DNA of 8,239 nucleotides from an uncultured Myxococcales bacterium (GCA_913058025.1 CAJXPN010000132.1:1-8239), one strand, 5' to 3'; positions 1-7,416 are shown, counted from the stretch's first letter. A program made the numbers and translations. The notes: generated from the letters alone by a model not told the origin.

Positions 1-48
1 CGAGATTTCTGCCTGTCTCGTGGGCTCGGAGATGTGTATAAGAGACAG
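1..48 (+). other. Illumina Nextera i7-side adapter with index (not genomic)
   Basis: Bases 1-6 match the end of the P7 primer (CGAGAT). Bases 7-14 (TTCTGCCT) match the Nextera i7 index known as N703. Bases 15-48 are the 34-nt read-2 transposase adapter, ending in the 19-bp Tn5 mosaic end at 30-48. Read in frame, the mosaic end gives the telltale peptide MCIRDR. This is library construct and should be trimmed; genomic sequence starts at 49. Confidence 0.98.
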
Positions 49-362
49 GGGTGGCGGCGAAGCTGGGCGTGAAGGGGCTGGTGTGCCTGGGGTATCCGTT
101 CCACCCGCCGGGCAAGCCCGAGCGGTTGCGCACGGCGCACCTGGCCGAGCTCGACGTGCCGGCGCTCATCCTCCAGGGGGAGCGGGACCCGTTCGGCAAG
201 CCAGACGAGGTTGAGGGTTACGTACTCTCCGAGGCGATCGAGGTCGCGTGGATAGGAGACGGCGACCACTCGCTCAAACCGCGCAAGCGCTCGGACTATA
301 CGCTCGAGGGGAACATGGAGGACGCGGTGGGGCGCATCTGGGCGTTCATGGGCGCTGGCTGA
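49..362 (+). CDS. Alpha/beta hydrolase, KANL3/Tex30-like, 5'-truncated
   Basis: This is the C-terminal part of a small alpha/beta hydrolase of the KANL3/Tex30-like (dienelactone-hydrolase-like) family; the natural substrate is unknown. The frame is already open where the adapter ends, so the GTG at 51 is an internal Val codon and not a start. Relatives carry a G-x-S-x-G-G-R-V-A nucleophile elbow, and the insert begins at its R-V-A end (xGG GTG GCG GCG), so the catalytic Ser is just off the contig. The remaining part keeps GLVCLGYPFHPPGKPERLR, the strand LILQGERDPFG with the acid residue Asp, and GDGDHSLKPR with the catalytic His. The stop is TGA at 360-362. The next gene starts 129 bp downstream on the same strand; I see no convincing promoter or terminator between them. 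Confidence 0.85.
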
Positions 363-491
363 GGTCGCGCGTCGAGAAATAGGACGCAACGGCGAGGCGG
401 AGCCTGCCGAGAACCTCTCTGCACGAGCACAGGTGGCTTCGTTCCTGCGCGATGGTCGCGCGAGGCGCTGCCTGGATCCAGAGAGGTACGC

Positions 492-1499
492 ATGAACATG
501 AGAGAGGGTCGCTTCATCGGATACATCATCGCGCTCGCGCTGGGCTCGGTGCTCGTCTTCGGGACGTTCCGGTTCCTGGGTTACGGCATCGGGGTCTCGG
601 AGACGACCGAGCTCGACTGGAGCACGTGTAGGGTCGAGGCGATCATGAACCCGCGCAACGGCCCGCTCCACGACATCCGGTGCGACGAGGCGACCATCCT
701 GTTCGAGAGCATGCCGGGCGTGGGCGGGTCCCAGGGCGCGACGGGCTCGATCCGCCAGGTCCAGGCGCACATGCACGAGGAGAAGACGCGGGGCGCGCTC
801 AGCAAGTCCTTCTTTCTCTCGGGCTGGAAGCGCGCGAACGAGGACATCCAGGCGTCGAGCCAGGGCCACCTCGTGAACGGGTTCGTCACCGACAAGCTCA
901 CGCTCATCGACATCACCAAGGATGAGGACGAGGAGGGGTTCGTCCACGGCAAGGGGCTGATGTCGGTGATCCTCAACGGGGACAGGGCCTACGTGGCGCT
1001 GTGCGTGTCGCGCACGAAGACGCGCGAGCTGTGTGAGGGCGCGATCGTGGATCTGTTCGAGGCGCGAGACATACCGATCCTGGACGCGCTCGAGCAGTTC
1101 CCCGAGGGGGTCGTGGCGACACTGGACGAGCCGCGTGAAGACAAGGAGGGGGCGGCCGCCGAGGTCGAGCAGGTCGAGCAGGTCGAGGCGGAGGAGCCCG
1201 AGCCCATCAAGGAGCTGACGGCTGCCGAACGCGCCGAGGCGTTCAAGAGAGGCGGAGAGCTCTACCTGACGCAGTGCGCGAGTTGTCACAACGTGGGGAT
1301 GACGCGCGCGCCGTCAGCCCCCAAGATGGGCAGCCCGTTCTGGGGCAACGCGCTGAGCAAGGGCACGGGTGAGCTGATCTCGGCGGCCAAGTCGAAGTGC
1401 AAGGACGAGCGAGACGGCGATGAGTTCTCTCACATGATCACGGACCGGGAGATGGCGATGGCGCTCCAGCACGTGCTCATCACGTCGAGCTCGCGCTGA
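492..1499 (+). CDS. Membrane-anchored protein with C-terminal cytochrome c domain
   Basis: This 335-aa protein is probably an electron carrier held on the outer face of the inner membrane. Residues about 8-32 (IGYIIALALGSVLVFGTF) form one membrane anchor. Residues about 40-200 are a domain I do not recognise, with Cys46, Cys64, Cys171 and Cys181 that could form disulfides. Residues about 203-240 are an acidic, EV/EQ-rich linker. From about 245 comes a class I cytochrome c fold: YLTQCASCHNVG carries the heme attachment motif C262-x-x-C265-H266, followed by APKMGSPFW as in cytochrome c5-like proteins. Met315 is the likeliest sixth heme ligand, with Met279 as an alternative. The start is the ATG at 492, with AGAGAGG ending 5 nt upstream. 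The redox partner is unknown and no oxidase or reductase gene is adjacent. The cytochrome assignment is firm; the N-terminal domain is not assigned. Confidence 0.85.
   Translation: MNMREGRFIGYIIALALGSVLVFGTFRFLGYGIGVSETTELDWSTCRVEAIMNPRNGPLHDIRCDEATILFESMPGVGGSQGATGSIRQVQAHMHEEKTRGALSKSFFLSGWKRANEDIQASSQGHLVNGFVTDKLTLIDITKDEDEEGFVHGKGLMSVILNGDRAYVALCVSRTKTRELCEGAIVDLFEARDIPILDALEQFPEGVVATLDEPREDKEGAAAEVEQVEQVEAEEPEPIKELTAAERAEAFKRGGELYLTQCASCHNVGMTRAPSAPKMGSPFWGNALSKGTGELISAAKSKCKDERDGDEFSHMITDREMAMALQHVLITSSSR
1162..1188 (+). repeat. Three tandem 9-nt units in the cytochrome c linker
   Basis: AGGTCGAGC occurs at 1162-1170 and 1171-1179, and a one-mismatch copy (AGGTCGAGG) at 1180-1188. The units are in frame and encode the repeating V-E-Q part of the acidic linker between the unknown domain and the heme domain. 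Such in-frame slippage repeats are typical of flexible linkers and may vary in length between strains. Confidence 0.8.
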
Positions 1500-1537
1500 A
1501 GCGTCGCGTCGAACTGATCGGTCAAACCGCTTGCGCG

Positions 1538-1560
1538 GTGGGCGCGCGCGCCCCACTCTT
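1538..1560 (+). terminator. Possible weak terminator after the cytochrome c gene
   Basis: About 40 nt past the stop codon is a GTGGG...CCCCAC arm pair enclosing the 14-bp palindrome GGGCGCGCGCGCCC (1540-1553), followed by the pyrimidine stretch TCTTCTC. The stem is GC-rich but the tail has few consecutive T residues, so intrinsic termination is uncertain. It lies between the cytochrome c gene and the patatin gene on the same strand. Confidence 0.3.
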
Positions 1561-1595
1561 CTCGGGATCGAGACTCCGAGGAGGCGCGAGCAGAC

Positions 1596-3062
1596 ATGGC
1601 ACGGCACAAGAAGAAGATCATGGTGGCGACGCGGGCGCTCGAGCGCGCGGGGTCGTATACGGACTGGCTCGAGGCGGCCGCGGAGCTCGACCGGCTCGAG
1701 GAGTCGGACGCTTGGCGCGAGGACCCGCGCTCGCCACATTACGACCACGAGCTGATCTCGGACCACCTGACGCGGATGCGCGCGTGTCGTGAGGCGCGCG
1801 ACGCGCTGGGGCTGAGGCGCTTGCTGGAGGAGAGCCTGCACCGGAACCTCGGGGACCTGTCGAACCAGGCGCTCTACGAGTACTCGTACATGGGGACGAA
1901 GAGGCTCATCGAGGACTACCTCGACGAGATCGAGCGCTCGTTCTGTTGGCTGAGGGACACGCCGCTGCCGGGGTTCTCGACGGAGCGAAAGCTAGAGGTC
2001 GTGAAGGGGGCGCTGCACCTGTTCGGCAGGTCGGCGCTCACGTTGAGCGGAGGCGGCGCGCTGGGGCTGTTCCACCTGGGTGTGGTCAAGGCGATGTGGG
2101 AGCGCGGGACGCTGCCCGAGATCATCTCGGGGGCGTCGATGGGCGCGATCGTGGCGGGCGGGGTGTGCGCGCGCGACGACGTCGCGCTGGCGCAGATGTG
2201 GGAGTCGGTGGACACGATCCACCGCACGGCCACGCGCATCCAGTCGCCGATGAGGTGGGGCGAGAGCGGGTCGATCCTGGCGCCCGAGCAGCTCCGAGAG
2301 CACGTCGAGGCGAACCTGGGCGAGTACACCTTCGCGGAGGCGAGGGCGCGCTCGGGGCGTGTGCTGAACATCCCCGTGTCGCCTGTCAGGAGGCGACAGA
2401 AGCCAAGGCTTCTCAATTGCTTGACTAGCCCTGACGTGCTCATCACGGACGCGGCGATCGCGTCGTGTTCGCTGCCGGCGTTGTTCCCGCCAGGGAAGCT
2501 CAGGCGGCGCGTGGAGGGCGGCGGGCTCGAGCCCTACATCGACGGCGAGGTGTGGGTGGACGGGTCGATCTACAGCGACGTGCCGGCGCAGCGGCTGGGG
2601 CGGCTGTTGAATGTGAACCACTTCATCGTGAGCCAGGCGAACCCGCACGTCATCCCGCTGAGCGCGATCGAGCGGCGGCGCGGGGCGGTGTCGACGGCGG
2701 CGGACTTCCTGGCGGGGGGCGCGCGCGCGCAGGCGCGCCACGCGCTGAACACGGCGCGCCGCAGGCTGGGTGATTCTCAGTGGCGCACGCCGCTGGAGTT
2801 CGCGCACGCGATGGCGCACCAGGACTACACGGGGAACATCAACATCTACCCGCGGTTCAAGGCGCGCGACCTGACGAAGTTGATGAAGAACCCGACGCTC
2901 GACGAGCTCCAGGGGTTCATCCGCGCGGGCGAGCGGGCGACGTGGCCGAGGCTGGCGATGATCCGCGATCAGACGCGGATCAGCCGGGTGATGGTGGCGT
3001 GCGTGCGGGAGCTCGAGCGGAGGCAGGCGGGCGTCAGGCGGTCGGAGGGGCCGCTGGCGTAG
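1596..3062 (+). CDS. DUF3336 domain patatin-like phospholipase
   Basis: This 488-aa lipid acyl hydrolase has the architecture DUF3336 (about 15-145) plus patatin (about 147-345), also seen in yeast and plant triacylglycerol lipases of the TGL3/4/5-SDP1 type. The DUF3336 part shows the family pattern RNLGDLSNQALYEYSYMGTK followed by LIEDY. In the patatin part the oxyanion loop is SGGGALG (151-157), the nucleophile is Ser181 in GASMG, and the catalytic acid is Asp322 in VDGS, so the Ser-Asp dyad is complete. The family block RLLNCLTSPDVL (271-282) is also present. No signal peptide is visible, so it is probably cytoplasmic or peripherally membrane-bound; membrane phospholipid or storage triacylglycerol are the likely substrates. 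The start is the ATG at 1596, with AGGAGG about 11 nt upstream; ATG 1620 is an alternative. Codons 263-279 are unlike the rest of the gene (see 2377-2435). It converges with the next gene, with 4 bp between the stop codons. Confidence 0.93.
   Translation: MARHKKKIMVATRALERAGSYTDWLEAAAELDRLEESDAWREDPRSPHYDHELISDHLTRMRACREARDALGLRRLLEESLHRNLGDLSNQALYEYSYMGTKRLIEDYLDEIERSFCWLRDTPLPGFSTERKLEVVKGALHLFGRSALTLSGGGALGLFHLGVVKAMWERGTLPEIISGASMGAIVAGGVCARDDVALAQMWESVDTIHRTATRIQSPMRWGESGSILAPEQLREHVEANLGEYTFAEARARSGRVLNIPVSPVRRRQKPRLLNCLTSPDVLITDAAIASCSLPALFPPGKLRRRVEGGGLEPYIDGEVWVDGSIYSDVPAQRLGRLLNVNHFIVSQANPHVIPLSAIERRRGAVSTAADFLAGGARAQARHALNTARRRLGDSQWRTPLEFAHAMAHQDYTGNINIYPRFKARDLTKLMKNPTLDELQGFIRAGERATWPRLAMIRDQTRISRVMVACVRELERRQAGVRRSEGPLA
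2377..2435 (+). other. Inverted-repeat cluster and rare-codon island inside the patatin gene
   Basis: Three inverted repeats lie end to end. The first is TGTCGCCT (2377-2384) with AGGCGACA (2391-2398), enclosing the loop GTCAGG. The second is AGAAGCC-AA-GGCTTCT (2398-2413). The third is TCAA-TTGC-TTGA (2412-2423). The six-base loop of the first (2385-2390) is perfectly complementary to CCTGAC at 2430-2435, so a pseudoknot or closing stem is possible. Over the same stretch the codons shift to CCT, AGG, AGG, CGA, CCA, AGG, CTT, AAT, TTG, ACT and CCT, although the encoded residues still fit the family. The repeats are read directly; any RNA structure or function is inference. Confidence 0.45.
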
Positions 3063-3066
3063 GAGG

Positions 3067-3753
3067 TCACAGCGAGCGGGCGTGCCGCAGCGACAGGCCC
3101 CAGCCCTGTCCGGTGCCGCAGCCCATTGACTGCCACGCGCCGTCGACGCGGATGTTCAGGCCCTGGTGCAACTCGATGTCGGCCTCGGCCATGGTGACGC
3201 GCGCGACGCCGTCGGCGTCCTCCTGGGTCCAGAGCCGCGTCCTGCTGTGGACAGGGTCGGAGGGGTCGACGCCGAGGCAGGTCATGAACTCGTCCGAGCG
3301 GTTCGGGGCGGGGACACACTCAGGGTGCGACCGAGTCAGCGCCCCGAGCGCCTGGAGCGTCGCGACGCCGCGGCGAGCGCGCTCCCTGGCGACGCGGTCG
3401 ATGTTCTCGACGGCGCAGCGGGCGATGCACGCGGGCGCGTCCGCGTACGTCGACCGACACGACGCGACGACCTCGTGGTCGACCGAGCCCTCAGCCTTCG
3501 GGAGCGTCTGGACGGTGGGCTCACAGGACCCGGTGGCCCACGAGACCTCGTAGGCAAGCTTCATCGACTCCTTGATCAGGTCGTCGACCGTGCGCATGTC
3601 GACCTGCGAGACGCCCCTGGGGTCACACCTGTAGGAACGCTGGCGCTCGAGCGCTCGGCCCGACGGATCGTCCTCGGGGGTGGGGGCCGGCGTCGAGCAC
3701 GCTGCGCAGGTGAGCGCCGCGCACGCGAGGAGTGAGGCGTAGTGGAGGCGCAT
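3067..3753 (-). CDS. Cys-rich putative lipoprotein of unknown function
   Basis: I do not recognise the family. The protein has 228 aa from the ATG at 3753, with a signal sequence MRLHYASLLACAALTCAAC and a probable lipidation Cys19 followed by the STPAPTPEDD linker typical of lipoproteins. The -3 residue of that lipobox is Cys, which is unusual, so a secreted non-lipidated form is possible. The mature part has eight further cysteines (43, 77, 99, 109, 113, 146, 159, 212), enough for four disulfides, fitting a periplasmic or surface protein. An in-frame extension to 3906 is possible but would bury the signal sequence, so the ATG at 3753 is preferred; its ribosome binding site is weak (GGAT). 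It converges with the patatin gene (stops 4 bp apart) and is divergent from the oxygenase gene. Its start region is partly copied at 4501-4527. Confidence 0.78.
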   Translation of the reverse strand: MRLHYASLLACAALTCAACSTPAPTPEDDPSGRALERQRSYRCDPRGVSQVDMRTVDDLIKESMKLAYEVSWATGSCEPTVQTLPKAEGSVDHEVVASCRSTYADAPACIARCAVENIDRVARERARRGVATLQALGALTRSHPECVPAPNRSDEFMTCLGVDPSDPVHSRTRLWTQEDADGVARVTMAEADIELHQGLNIRVDGAWQSMGCGTGQGWGLSLRHARSL

Positions 3754-3762
3754 GGTTCGAGA
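3736..3762 (+). repeat. 27-nt direct repeat, copy 1 (lipoprotein start region)
   Basis: Matches 4501-4527 at 24 of 27 positions, with the last 17 identical (AGGCGCATGGTTCGAGA). This copy covers the start codon, the first codons and part of the leader of the - strand lipoprotein gene. Both copies have the same orientation and enclose the oxygenase gene with its upstream region. Confidence 0.75.
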
Positions 3763-3805
3763 TCCGTGGTGTTCGGAGGTCAGAGATGTGGGTGACTGCG
3801 TGTCA

Positions 3806-3834
3806 TTGAACGGGCGCGGGCGCCGTGTATTCAA
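3806..3834. promoter_or_regulatory. Nested inverted repeat in the divergent lipoprotein/oxygenase region
   Basis: TTGAA at 3806-3810 pairs with TTCAA at 3830-3834, and inside them GGCGC-GG-GCGCC (3813-3824) is a second inverted repeat. The element lies in the 178 bp between the divergent lipoprotein start (3753) and the preferred oxygenase start (3932), where an operator could act on both genes. There is no direct evidence of protein binding. Confidence 0.25.
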
Positions 3835-3868
3835 CCGCACTGGAGGGCGGGCGTCGAGGGCTCGTTCC

Positions 3869-3877
3869 TGGTAGAAT
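3869..3877 (+). promoter_or_regulatory. Candidate extended -10 promoter for the oxygenase gene
   Basis: TGGTAGAAT has the TGn extension and a TATAAT-like hexamer (TAGAAT) and stands out in a GC-rich region. It would start transcription near 3884, about 48 nt before the preferred ATG at 3932. No good -35 element is visible, which fits an extended -10 promoter. The leader that follows (3901-3930) is markedly AT-rich for this genome. Confidence 0.4.
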
Positions 3878-3931
3878 GACGCCCACCAAACAACGACCAT
3901 GATCACTTTAAAAACAAGGACTTATACAAGC

Positions 3932-4492
3932 ATGACCACGCTCGACCACGGCGCGCCTTACATCCTCACGCGGCCCTCCATTCTGACCCCCGAGGAGTGC
4001 GCCGAGATGCGTCGGAAGATCGACGCCTCGGCGCTCTCGATGGCGACGGTGAACACGCCTCGCGGGCCGCAGCTCCACGCGGCCATCCGTAACAACGAGA
4101 GGTTCATGGAGGACGACCACGCGCTCGCGGCGACCTTGTTGGAGCGCGTGCGCGAGCACGCGCCGCCCGAGGTGTTGGGGATGAGGTTGTGCGGGGTGAA
4201 CGAGCGGATGCGCTACTTCCGCTACAAGCCGGGGACGTGGTTCAAGCCGCACTCGGACGGCACGTTCGAGCGCGACGAGACCGAGCGCAGCCTGTACACG
4301 CTCATCGTCTACCTGAACGACGACTTCGACGGGGGCCGGACGATCTTCGCGGTGACGCCGGAGGTCGCCGTGACGCCCCGTGAGGGCACCGCGCTGCTCT
4401 TCCAGCACCCTATCGTTCATGAGGGCGAGGAGGTGTCGGCGGGGACGAAGTACGCGCTCAGGACGGAGCTGATGTACGCGCGGGTGGGTTGA
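3932..4492 (+). CDS. 2OG-Fe(II) oxygenase, prolyl 4-hydroxylase-like
   Basis: This 186-aa soluble dioxygenase of the P4H type uses 2-oxoglutarate and O2 to hydroxylate a substrate, in this family often a prolyl residue of a protein. Residues below are numbered from the ATG at 3932. The iron ligands are His107 and Asp109 in KPHSDGTF and His163 in PIVHEGEE; Lys173, ten residues after the last His, is placed to bind 2-oxoglutarate. The core strand YTLIVYLNDDFDGGRTIF and the end block TKYALRTELMY are characteristic. No signal peptide is seen, so it is probably cytoplasmic. ATG 3899 is an alternative start (197 aa) but has no ribosome binding site; ATG 3932 has AAGGA about 12 nt upstream. The gene sits alone on its strand between two - strand genes and is enclosed by direct repeats. 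The fold is firm; the substrate is unknown. Confidence 0.9.
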   Translation: MTTLDHGAPYILTRPSILTPEECAEMRRKIDASALSMATVNTPRGPQLHAAIRNNERFMEDDHALAATLLERVREHAPPEVLGMRLCGVNERMRYFRYKPGTWFKPHSDGTFERDETERSLYTLIVYLNDDFDGGRTIFAVTPEVAVTPREGTALLFQHPIVHEGEEVSAGTKYALRTELMYARVG

Positions 4493-4500
4493 GGCCTCGG

Positions 4501-4527
4501 GGCCTGGTGTAGGCGCATGGTTCGAGA
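4501..4527 (+). repeat. 27-nt direct repeat, copy 2 (orphan copy of a gene start)
   Basis: This copy lies between the oxygenase stop (4492) and the convergent small gene (stop 4545). On the - strand it contains an ATG followed by CGC CTA CAC, which reproduces the M-R-L-H start of the lipoprotein, but then runs antisense into the oxygenase gene without resembling the lipoprotein. It looks like a remnant of the lipoprotein start. Confidence 0.75.
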
Positions 4528-4544
4528 CCGGGCGCGGCGCGGTG

Positions 4545-4865
4545 TCATCGATCGATGGAGTCGAGGTGCTTGAAGACGCACCTCTCGTAGGACCCGTTGT
4601 CGAAGCGTAGGCCCGAGAACTTGTCCGAGGACCGGTACGCGTCCTCAGCGCACTGTTGGTGGCGCTTCTCGAGCGCGGCTTCGCACGTGAGCAGCCCGCG
4701 ATCCTCGAGGCACGCGTCGAGCGCGCGCGCTCGGCCCTCCTCGAAGCGCGTGTCGCGCACGTGGTCGGCGTAGAGCATGTACGCGCCTATGAGCGCGCAC
4801 ACGATGAGGCCAGGGACGAAGAACATGACGGATTCGAGCCACCTCTCAAAGAACGTGCTCTCCAT
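4545..4865 (-). CDS. Small single-span membrane protein with four C-terminal cysteines
   Basis: I do not recognise this 106-aa protein. It has a short N-terminus with several acidic residues (MESTFFERWLESV), one hydrophobic membrane segment at about 13-32 (MFFVPGLIVCALIGAYMLYA), and a charged soluble tail with Cys52, Cys61, Cys72 and Cys96. The tail could hold two disulfides if it lies outside the cytoplasm; the charge distribution does not settle the topology. The start is the ATG at 4865 because AGGAG lies 9 nt upstream; the frame is open up to 4967, but that extension has no comparable ribosome binding site and crosses a perfect hairpin. It is the last of four - strand genes, 204 bp after the DUF985 gene, so it may have its own promoter. 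It converges on the oxygenase gene. It is probably real because of the membrane segment, spaced cysteines and good ribosome binding site. Confidence 0.65.
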   Translation of the reverse strand: MESTFFERWLESVMFFVPGLIVCALIGAYMLYADHVRDTRFEEGRARALDACLEDRGLLTCEAALEKRHQQCAEDAYRSSDKFSGLRFDNGSYERCVFKHLDSIDR

Positions 4866-4888
4866 GACGCGTGACTCCTCTCGAGGCC

Positions 4889-4913
4889 GCAGGCTCGCTG
4901 CTCGCGAGCCTGC
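4889..4913. repeat. Perfect 10-bp stem hairpin upstream of the small membrane protein
   Basis: GCAGGCTCGC (4889-4898) and GCGAGCCTGC (4904-4913) form a perfect 10-bp stem with a 5-nt loop. It begins 24 bp upstream of the start codon at 4865, just before the ribosome binding site. No T-run follows on either strand, so it is not a standard intrinsic terminator. It could be a leader hairpin or an operator. Confidence 0.5.
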
Positions 4914-4915
4914 CC

Positions 4916-4941
4916 GGTGTGTGTGGTTGGACATACACACC
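4916..4941. repeat. 7-bp inverted repeat in the 4866-5069 intergenic region
   Basis: GGTGTGT (4916-4922) and ACACACC (4935-4941) are perfect inverted arms 12 nt apart, directly beside the 4889-4913 hairpin. The intergenic region therefore holds two consecutive inverted repeats upstream of the small membrane protein gene. Function unknown; operator or RNA structure are both possible. Confidence 0.35.
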
Positions 4942-5009
4942 TTCGAGGAACTCGAGTCTTGGGACAAACCCGAATACCCAATGGTTTCATTGAATTGAAC
5001 CGAACCGAG

Positions 5010-5065
5010 TCGCAGGCTGCGTCTGGAAACTCAGGCGTCGCAGGCTGCGTCTGGAAACTCAGGCG
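5010..5065. repeat. Perfect tandem duplication, two 28-nt units
   Basis: 5010-5037 and 5038-5065 are identical over all 28 bases. Each unit holds the small palindrome CGCAGGCTGCG and the segment CTGGAAACTCAG. The array ends 5 bp before the last base of the DUF985 stop codon (- strand, 5072-5070). No spacer separates the units and no third copy follows. Confidence 0.95.
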
Positions 5066-5070
5066 CAGCC
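5043..5070 (-). other. Stem-loop at the 3' end of the DUF985 gene
   Basis: GGCTGCGTCTG (5043-5053) and CAGGCGCAGCC (5060-5070) form an 11-bp stem around GAAACT. It is fully paired with one T-G wobble if read on the + strand and has one A/C mismatch in the - strand transcript. It overlaps the final base of the DUF985 stop codon and uses the second copy of the 28-nt repeat. There is no U-tract after it, so it is a transcript-end or mRNA-stability candidate and not a clear intrinsic terminator. Confidence 0.4.
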
Positions 5071-5595
5071 TAGATCAGGTCCGCGGCGCTCGGGTGCGCG
5101 GCGTTCACACGCGCGGCGAGCTTGGGGTCGTCGCGCAGCATCTGGAAGTCTGCGAAGTCGAACCCGGGGGCGACGGTGCAGCCGCAGAGGCTGTAGGAGC
5201 CGCGTGAGCGGGCGGCCTGCCACCAGCCCGCAGGGACGGTGGTGCACCGCTCGAGGCCGGTCGAGGCGGGGCCGATGCGGACCTTCACGTGGCGCTTGAG
5301 GTCGGGGCTGATGAGCGAGAGCGTGAGCGCGGCGCCATCGTAGTGGTGCCAGAGCTCGTCGGAGGAGACCCGGTGGAACCTGCTCTGCTCGCCGTCACGC
5401 AGCAGGTAGTAGATGTGGGTCATGGCGGGGCGCTGGCCGCGGTCGTCGGTGGGGATGACGGAGGCGTCGGTGCGCAGGATCTCGACGTAGTGACCACCCT
5501 CGGGATGGGGTGAGAGGCCGAGCGAGCTTATGAGCTCACGCGACCAGGAGTCTCCGGTCTCATCGGAGTCGGGCGCCCCGCCCGAGGGTGTGTCG

Positions 5596-5606
<11 letters not shown>
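5070..5606 (-). CDS. DUF985 / cupin_5 family protein
   Basis: This 178-aa protein of the DUF985 (cupin_5, YML079W-like) family is a single-domain beta-barrel cupin whose biochemical role is not established. The family blocks are present in order: LGLSPHPEGGHYVE (29-42), IYYLLRDGEQSRFHRV (65-80), SSDELWHHYDG (81-91), VPAGWWQAA (124-132) and GCTVAPGFDFADF (142-154). The first roughly 20 residues are polar, Asp-rich and poorly conserved. No signal peptide is present, so it is cytoplasmic. The start is a GTG at 5606, inside the end of thiC, giving an 11-nt overlap; AAGAGG in the thiC coding sequence lies 7 nt upstream. No other in-frame start precedes the conserved core, which favours translational coupling to thiC. 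The context suggests a role connected with thiamine or pyrimidine metabolism, but this is inference only. Confidence 0.92.
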
Positions 5607-7332
<1,726 letters not shown>

Positions 7333-7353
7333 GGTCGTAGCTCCTCTGTCTAT

Positions 7354-7365
7354 GCGTTTCAACGC
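7354..7365. promoter_or_regulatory. thiC leader palindrome, proximal site
   Basis: GCGTT-TC-AACGC is a perfect inverted repeat with a 2-nt centre. It sits 8 bp upstream of the thiC ribosome binding site (GAGGAG, complement of 7341-7346). It matches the centre of the 7417-7434 palindrome at 11 of 12 positions, and the two centres are 66 bp apart. It is a candidate operator for a dimeric regulator. Confidence 0.4.
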
Positions 7366-7416
7366 GCTCGCGCGCGTATGATCGTCACGGGGAGCCGCAA
7401 AATGGCACAGAGGGTG

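Noticed and set aside
20..214. Open frame beginning MGSEMCIRDR at the left end
   Set aside because: It starts in the Nextera adapter and runs in a different frame from the real hydrolase fragment.
3166..3735. 189-codon open frame on the + strand opposite the lipoprotein gene
   Set aside because: Arg/Val/Ala/Asp-rich shadow without motifs. The - strand product has a signal sequence and regularly spaced cysteines.
3754..3906. Longer start for the lipoprotein gene
   Set aside because: The extension would place 51 residues before a clear signal sequence, and it covers the promoter region of the divergent oxygenase.
4492..4505. AGGCC-TCGG-GGCCT hairpin just after the oxygenase stop
   Set aside because: The stem is only 5 bp and no T-run follows, so it is too weak to call a terminator in a GC-rich genome.
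4959..4981. TTGGG...CCCAA inverted repeat
   Set aside because: Five-base arms 13 nt apart are expected by chance at this scale, and nothing nearby supports a function.
5010..5065. CRISPR array suggested by the 28-nt repeat length
   Set aside because: There are only two units, directly abutting with no spacer, and no cas gene in the window.
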